Assembly: GCA_049516595.1 (NCBI GenBank)
Contig: JBEKSY010000012.1
Coordinates: 1-64,000 of the forward strand
Length of the DNA: 64,000 bases
Origin: JBEKHT01 sp049516595
GTDB lineage: Bacteria > Chloroflexota > Anaerolineae > Anaerolineales > RBG-16-64-43
Direction: 5' to 3'
The position numbers and the translations under genes are program-made. Within the stretch, counting starts at the first letter, position 1; every line of letters starts with the position of its first letter. This document shows positions 60,206 through 64,000 of this stretch, in pieces. Under the pieces are notes generated by a model. That model was not told the origin of the DNA. It ran no database searches and saw only the letters and a program-made list of their open reading frames with translations.

Positions 60206-60297
60206 GGGGAGGTGCCGGAGTGGTCGATCGGGGGCGCCTGCTAAGCGCTTGTAGGGCCTATAAAGCTCTACCCAGGGTTCGAATCCCTGCCTCCCCG
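60206..60297 (+). tRNA. tRNA-Ser (anticodon GCT)
   Basis: A 92-nt class II tRNA. The acceptor GGGGAGG pairs with CCTCCCC, discriminator G. The anticodon loop CTGCTAA gives GCT. The variable arm is long, as expected for Ser, and the T-loop is TTCGAAT. It lies only 7 bp after the first tRNA-Ser. Confidence 0.95.
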
Positions 60298-60371
60298 CTA
60301 TCTAGCCGACCTTGGAGCTGGACGCTCCCAGGCCAAGGCAAGGGTCGCAGTTCGGAACGTCAAGTGAAGAT

Positions 60372-60447
60372 GCCCTCGTAGCTCAGTTTGGATTAGAGCA
60401 CTTGCTTGCGGAGCAAGGGGTCGCGCGTTCGAGTCGCGCCGGGGGCG
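60372..60447 (+). tRNA. tRNA-Arg (anticodon GCG)
   Basis: A 76-nt tRNA. The acceptor GCCCTCG pairs with CGGGGGC (one T-G), discriminator G. The D arm is GCTC/GAGC, the anticodon arm CTTGC-TTGCGGA-GCAAG and the T arm GCGCG-TTCGAGT-CGCGC. The anticodon reads GCG, decoding CGC and CGT without the usual ACG/inosine. It is the last tRNA before the integrase gene. Confidence 0.9.
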
Positions 60448-60452
60448 CCTGA

Positions 60453-60491
60453 GCCTGGAAGTCAGTGACCAAATCGGCCTGATTTCCAGGC
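60453..60491. repeat. 8-bp inverted repeat between tRNA-Arg and the integrase
   Basis: GCCTGGAA (60453-60460) and TTCCAGGC (60484-60491) are perfect complements around a 23-nt loop. It could be a weak terminator for the tRNAs or part of an attachment-site arm region. Confidence 0.5.
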
Positions 60492-60552
60492 CAAACACTC
60501 TCACTGGAGGAGCCTCGTAGCCGCTGAAGGATTGGCGATAGGAGGGTCTTCC

Positions 60553-61458
60553 GTGTCCCAAAGAACACTTGCTTCGACGGTTTCAATTGGCCTGCAAGTC
60601 TCCCCGTTGGACACCGCGTACCAGGATTTCGTCCTCTCTCGACAGGCGATGCCTTGCACGGACGCGACCATGCAGCACTACCGCTTCACGGCCGGCGTGT
60701 TCGTCACCTGGCTCCAGCTCCAAGGCGTGACAGATCCGAAAGACGTCACGGCTGGCCACGTCCGCCAATGGCAGGCCGAAAATGCAGACCGCCTGAAAGA
60801 CACCTCGCAGCATGCGAGGGCGAGGGGCGTTCGCACCTTCCTGCGTTTCCTCCACACGGAAGGGACGCTTCCCACGCTCGTGAAAGTGCAAATGCCCAGG
60901 CTCGAAAAGAGGCGGCTCCCCTGCCTCGAAGCGGATGAGGTGCATCGGCTCCTGAGGGACTGCGACGCGAGGAAGACCGCCATCATCCGGCTCCTGGCCG
61001 ACTCGGGAGTCCGGGCCGCTGAGCTCTGCAATCTCAATTGGGGCGACCTAAATATGCAAACCGGCCTGCTCTTTGTGCGACGCGGGAAGGGCCGCAAAGA
61101 TCGCACCACGGTGGTCGGCCCGAAGACAAGGCGAACCTTGCTTCGTTACCGCAGCACTCTCAAGCCGGCGCCGACCGCTGAGTCGCCGTTGATCCAGGGA
61201 CGGGGAGGAAGACGGCTCGCGCCGTGTTGGCTCTCGCATCTAGTGCGGAAGTGGGGCAAGCGGAAAGGACTCTACGTCACCCCGCATGCGCTGCGGCGCA
61301 CGTTTGCAGTCCAGAGCTTGCGAGGCGGCATGGATCTGCTCAGCCTGCAAAGGCTCATGGGCCATGCCGACCTCAGCATGACATCACACTATGTCCAGCT
61401 CCTCGACGAGGACTTGATCCGGGCGCACGAGAAAGCCAATCTCGACTCGTGGCTCTGA
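60553..61458 (+). CDS. Tyrosine recombinase / integrase
   Basis: A 301-residue XerC/D-like recombinase. The N-terminal SAM-like core-binding domain (about 15-105) contains TMQHYRFTAGVFVTWLQ and RARGVRTFLRFLHTEGTLP. The catalytic domain has Arg154 in LADSGVRAAELCNL and the beta-hairpin Lys in RRGKGRKDRTTVV. HxxR is at His245-Arg248 (TPHALRRTF), and LMGHADLSMTSHYVQL holds the second His and the nucleophile Tyr280. All catalytic residues are present. The GTG at 60553 has AGGAGG 7 nt upstream. It begins 105 bp after tRNA-Arg, the usual place for an element that integrated at a tRNA. Confidence 0.92.
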   Translation: MSQRTLASTVSIGLQVSPLDTAYQDFVLSRQAMPCTDATMQHYRFTAGVFVTWLQLQGVTDPKDVTAGHVRQWQAENADRLKDTSQHARARGVRTFLRFLHTEGTLPTLVKVQMPRLEKRRLPCLEADEVHRLLRDCDARKTAIIRLLADSGVRAAELCNLNWGDLNMQTGLLFVRRGKGRKDRTTVVGPKTRRTLLRYRSTLKPAPTAESPLIQGRGGRRLAPCWLSHLVRKWGKRKGLYVTPHALRRTFAVQSLRGGMDLLSLQRLMGHADLSMTSHYVQLLDEDLIRAHEKANLDSWL

Positions 61459-61541
61459 TTCCGCGGGAGTTCGTTCCGCTCATACGGCTGAAGCCGTGTC
61501 GCTGCGCGACGAGGGTTAAAGCGGGCACGGAGCGGGGAGGG

Positions 61542-62480
61542 TCAACTGCCAATGACGTCATCGGACAAGGAGAGGGAATGGGTCACTCCTCCCCGCAGGA
61601 TTTCTTCGGCAACATGGAGGGGGAAGGGCGTGAATCCGATACCTCTTACCCTCGTGAGATCAACAGCGCCAGCCGCATCTTCGGGACCCTCCAGGTTGAG
61701 AATGTACACTTCGCCGTCGATAGGAGCAATCCTATCGCGCCATGCGGCGATTGCTTCGGCGATGGGTCGGAGGAGAGGAAGCTCTGCCTCAGCAACCTCG
61801 GATTGAATGGATTCGAGCGACCGCATGAATGAATGCAGGACTGGCGGCAGGTCAATGATCTGGGGTTGTGCAGCGATCTCGGATGTGAGAGGCCCCCAAT
61901 CGAATTCAGCCAGAAGATGATCGCGCCAGGCGCCGACGTGCACGGAATATTGGTTGGGGGTGCCGGGTTGCTCAGGCGGCAAGGTCTGGAACCGGATATA
62001 GCTGGCCGGAAGGCCACAATGCTGGGCGAAGTTGCGCAGCCTATAGGCAAAGCGGTAGGCGAAATCGCCATCGTAGGCAGCGGAGGTGGCCTCCCTGAAC
62101 CGAGTTGCGACTAGAGAGCGCTCTCCGTATGTGCGCTTGAGCGTGGTTTCTGTGTGGTCCAAGTAAGTCCGCGCTGAGCACAAGAAGTTGAGAACTCGGC
62201 GGTTCACCTCGACGCCAATCGTGGCGGCCAAGGCAGGGCGCTTCGTGGGTTCTCTCCAAGCATCCAGTGCTTGCTCGATCGATACGCGGAAATCCGTGAA
62301 ATTGGCTGGGACTAGAGAGAAGAGGTCGATGGTTGCGTGGAATGAACTGATCCTGCGGATTGCGGCGAGACAGTCGGCGTATTCATCCGGGGTGAGCCTT
62401 GCCCTCACATCAACGGTGAAGTCTCCGCCTTCTCGGTCTCCCTTGTCGCGCAGTCGCAGGATGCCTATGGCGGGTTGCAC
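61542..62480 (-). CDS. Accessory protein of unknown function with an RNxxxH motif
   Basis: A 312-residue soluble protein starting with GTG at 62480. No signal or membrane segment is seen. The centre is helical: RRVLNFLCSARTYLDHTETTLKR, then DFAYRFAYRLRNFAQHCGLPASYIRF. RNFAQH matches the R-x4-H pattern of HEPN RNase or scaffold domains, and the flanking helices suit a HEPN-like bundle. The C-terminal part (EVYILNLEGPEDAAGAVDLTRVRGIGF) looks beta-rich. It lies between the integrase and a membrane protein gene on the opposite strand from the integrase. The HEPN idea is inference from one motif; I do not recognise the family. Confidence 0.7.
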   Translation of the reverse strand: MQPAIGILRLRDKGDREGGDFTVDVRARLTPDEYADCLAAIRRISSFHATIDLFSLVPANFTDFRVSIEQALDAWREPTKRPALAATIGVEVNRRVLNFLCSARTYLDHTETTLKRTYGERSLVATRFREATSAAYDGDFAYRFAYRLRNFAQHCGLPASYIRFQTLPPEQPGTPNQYSVHVGAWRDHLLAEFDWGPLTSEIAAQPQIIDLPPVLHSFMRSLESIQSEVAEAELPLLRPIAEAIAAWRDRIAPIDGEVYILNLEGPEDAAGAVDLTRVRGIGFTPFPLHVAEEILRGGVTHSLSLSDDVIGS

Positions 62481-62538
62481 CTTGACCTCAGCAGAACGCG
62501 GGAACGTGGGGGCCGGTTGGCGGGCTCACCTCATGGCT

Positions 62539-63126
62539 TTAGGGGAAGGATCGAAAGCCAGCGCACGAGAAGCCCGCGTATAGCACATGGACTAGAGCCG
62601 CAAGGCCCCAGATCACCATGACAATGATCGTGAGCCGTTTGGCGATCCGAGGATCCTCGCTCCCTCGATGCCGATACCCTTGTTCTACTTCGCTCAAGGC
62701 ACACTTGAGAGCTGGGAAGGTTGGACGCCCTGAGCACGGATCGGGTTCCACCTTCAGGTCGGCGTCGCTGGGCGGAGTGACGAGCCATCTAATAGCGAGG
62801 ATGCCGGTCGCCCTCTGCCTGTTGGCTGCTACTTCTCGCAGATCGAGCTGCCACCACACAAAGCGAATTGCTGCGACCACTGTGACGATGACTGCAAGAG
62901 GGAAGAGCCACCATAGAAATGGGGAAATGCTGAAGCGGGGCAACTGAACGAGGGAGAGGGCAGTGGCCCCCGTTAGAAAGAGCGCGGTGGCCCCCCAGGC
63001 CATCTGCTCCTTGTGGTTGTGGTAGCTCCCCCAGTGTGCTATCTCAGCGCGAATGTATTCGGACGCCAAGTTACGTCGGATTGAAAGTGGGCTCTCTCCA
63101 GCGGATCCGAACAATGCCTTCAGCAT
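62539..63126 (-). CDS. Small membrane protein of unknown function
   Basis: A 195-residue protein with three predicted membrane segments: WGATALFLTGATALSLVQL (about 45-63), FLWWLFPLAVIVTVVAAIRFVWWQL (about 70-95) and LTIIVMVIWGLAALVHVLYAGF (about 167-190). The cytoplasmic-side helix SIRRNLASEYIRAEIAHWGSYHNHKEQ precedes the first. GGAGGGA 6 nt before the ATG at 63126 decides the start over an in-frame ATG at 63138. It is downstream of, and codirectional with, hicBA and upstream of the 312-residue gene, within the accessory region. No family recognised; the layout is reminiscent of small membrane effectors in defence or stress loci, but nothing proves that. Confidence 0.65.
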   Translation of the reverse strand: MLKALFGSAGESPLSIRRNLASEYIRAEIAHWGSYHNHKEQMAWGATALFLTGATALSLVQLPRFSISPFLWWLFPLAVIVTVVAAIRFVWWQLDLREVAANRQRATGILAIRWLVTPPSDADLKVEPDPCSGRPTFPALKCALSEVEQGYRHRGSEDPRIAKRLTIIVMVIWGLAALVHVLYAGFSCAGFRSFP

Positions 63127-63238
63127 GTCTCCCTCCATCCCCCGCGATCGATTGTAGGTTCAAGCGGGCAGGACGCAAGTCGCTAGGGTAGCACGGGCTC
63201 GACTCGTGGCTATGAGAGGGGCCGCGAAAGGGCGAGGT

Positions 63239-63508
63239 CTAACGCATCCTTCGGTTGATCTTCTTCGCAGTGGTCGTCGTGGAGCAATAGAAATCTTCGT
63301 AAGAGAGACCGCTTTGGCGGATCATGCTCTTGATGAGTTCGTCGTCGAAAACATCAATTCCCATGTCGACGGTGACGGTTTTTTCCCCTTGGCGGGTCTC
63401 GCGGACGTAATTTCGATGATCGCCGCTTGTGCGGTCCAAAACAAAGCCACGGAAGGTCAAGATCTCAATGACCTCCCGTGGCGTCAATGGCGGGTACTTC
63501 TTGGGCAC
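63239..63508 (-). CDS. hicA: HicA-like mRNA interferase toxin
   Basis: HicA toxins have a double-stranded-RNA-binding-like fold and cut mRNA and tmRNA. The 89-residue protein has the family core PPLTPREVIEILTFRGFVLDRTSGDHRNYVR, in which GDHRNY carries the catalytic His. It continues VTVDMGIDVFDDELIKSMIRQSGLSYEDF. It starts with GTG at 63508, 7 bp after the antitoxin gene. The length is slightly above the usual 60-80 residues owing to a basic C-terminal tail. The antitoxin-first order hicB-hicA is one of the two known arrangements. Confidence 0.85.
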   Translation of the reverse strand: MPKKYPPLTPREVIEILTFRGFVLDRTSGDHRNYVRETRQGEKTVTVDMGIDVFDDELIKSMIRQSGLSYEDFYCSTTTTAKKINRRMR

Positions 63509-63515
63509 CCTTGCC

Positions 63516-63878
63516 TCAGGCGGGTGTGGCCTGGCAAATTTCAGAAGACAGCAGTTCCCATTCGAAGGAACCCTTGCGCATTTCTAGACGTGGACGAGGT
63601 ATCGCCTGGCGCAGAGCGGCTGCTAGGTGATACCTAACGCGGTAGGGCCAGAAGGGCGCCTTGCGCGGAACCAAGTTCTCGAAATCCTGCTTTGAGTGGA
63701 TTGACTCAATATATCCTCGGATCTGCTCCCCCAACTCGTGCCTTGCGTCTTGGAAGGTCGGACGCCACACCATTAGGTCTAAGTCGATGCATTGTGCGTA
63801 GTAGCCAGGGACCGACTCAAGCGTGTGGGGATAAGCGATGCACCGGAACACCAACTCTCGTGGGGTGCGGGTCTCCAC
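63516..63878 (-). CDS. hicB: HicB-like antitoxin
   Basis: A 120-residue partner of HicA. The partial RNase H-like HicB fold shows in PGYYAQCIDLDLMVWRPTFQDARHELGEQIRGYIES, the usual antitoxin core. The C-terminal half (WPYRVRYHLAAALRQAIPRPRLEM) is not an obvious ribbon-helix-helix or HTH, so autoregulation cannot be read from sequence. GTG at 63878 is preceded by AGGAGG 4 nt away, which decides it over the ATG at 63896. The pair lies in the accessory region after the integrase. Confidence 0.72.
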   Translation of the reverse strand: METRTPRELVFRCIAYPHTLESVPGYYAQCIDLDLMVWRPTFQDARHELGEQIRGYIESIHSKQDFENLVPRKAPFWPYRVRYHLAAALRQAIPRPRLEMRKGSFEWELLSSEICQATPA

Positions 63879-64000
63879 GGTCCCTCCTCTGAGCATTGGC
63901 CTAAACGCCGCCGCCTAGCTTGACTATAGCATGACTTGGTTAGTCCGGCATAAACAAGTTTTCTCCTTGTTTCTGGCGCTTTCCCCTGGTTTCTGCTGGC

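Noticed and set aside
61484..61497. ACGGCT/AGCCGT hairpin after the integrase
   Set aside because: Only 6 bp with a 2-nt loop and no T-run; too weak to call.

Overview
The window is a GC-rich bacterial chromosome segment, almost certainly from Chloroflexota and most likely an Anaerolineae-type lineage. The evidence is the protein style (LysM/M23 lipoproteins and membrane proteins with Thr-Pro-rich linkers, an enlarged RecG, a type 2 IPP isomerase) and the gene order; no 16S gene is present, so the assignment is inference. Most of the window is core housekeeping DNA in tightly packed operons with many 1-4 bp stop/start overlaps and a fair number of GTG and TTG starts.

Region 1 (1-8.3 kb): an unexplained 975-base stretch, hemW, a divergent pair fni-prenyl synthase (-) / acpP (+) with two clear sigma70-type promoters, then a minus-strand run holding a tandem-domain ThyX-like protein, ribF and truB. 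Region 2 (8.3-15.2 kb): the translation/transcription operon nusA-rnpM-infB-rbfA-nrnA-truB-ribF-thyX on the minus strand, without rimP, then two OsmC-family genes of which one is frameshifted. Region 3 (15.2-25.9 kb): scpA-mutL (+), and on the minus strand asp23-fakA-fakB-fakB-recG-coaD-coiled-coil gene, divergent from rpmB. This is the rpmB/yloU/yloV/recG neighbourhood known from Firmicutes, here with the two DegV/FakB subunits inserted.

Region 4 (26.0-30.7 kb): three consecutive paralogous lipoproteins, each LysM + a lysozyme/SLT-like middle domain + an M23A (LasA/beta-lytic type) metallopeptidase domain. This is the most unusual locus in the window. Region 5 (31.0-49.9 kb): RNase P RNA, then the division and cell-wall cluster mraZ-rsmH-ftsL-ftsI-murF-mraY-(small gene)-murD-ftsW-murG-cvpA-murC-murB-ddl-ftsQ-ftsA-ftsZ, with a textbook MraZ operator. 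murE is absent from the cluster. The operon ends at a 17-bp stem-loop.

Region 6 (50.0-60.0 kb): a NarL-type two-component pair, a DoxX-family membrane protein, a PLP-dependent D-cysteine desulfhydrase-like enzyme, two tandem FemAB-type peptidyltransferases, a Thr-Pro-rich membrane protein, a SurA/PrsA-like lipoprotein and a TPR membrane protein. Region 7 (60.1-64.0 kb): tRNA-Ser(TGA), tRNA-Ser(GCT) and tRNA-Arg(GCG), immediately followed by a tyrosine recombinase and then unrelated accessory genes including a hicBA toxin-antitoxin pair. This looks like the edge of an integrated element.

A common thread is the cell envelope: precursor synthesis and division (region 5), possible cross-bridge synthesis by FemAB proteins (region 6), and candidate cross-bridge-cleaving M23A lipoproteins (region 4) all lie within 30 kb.
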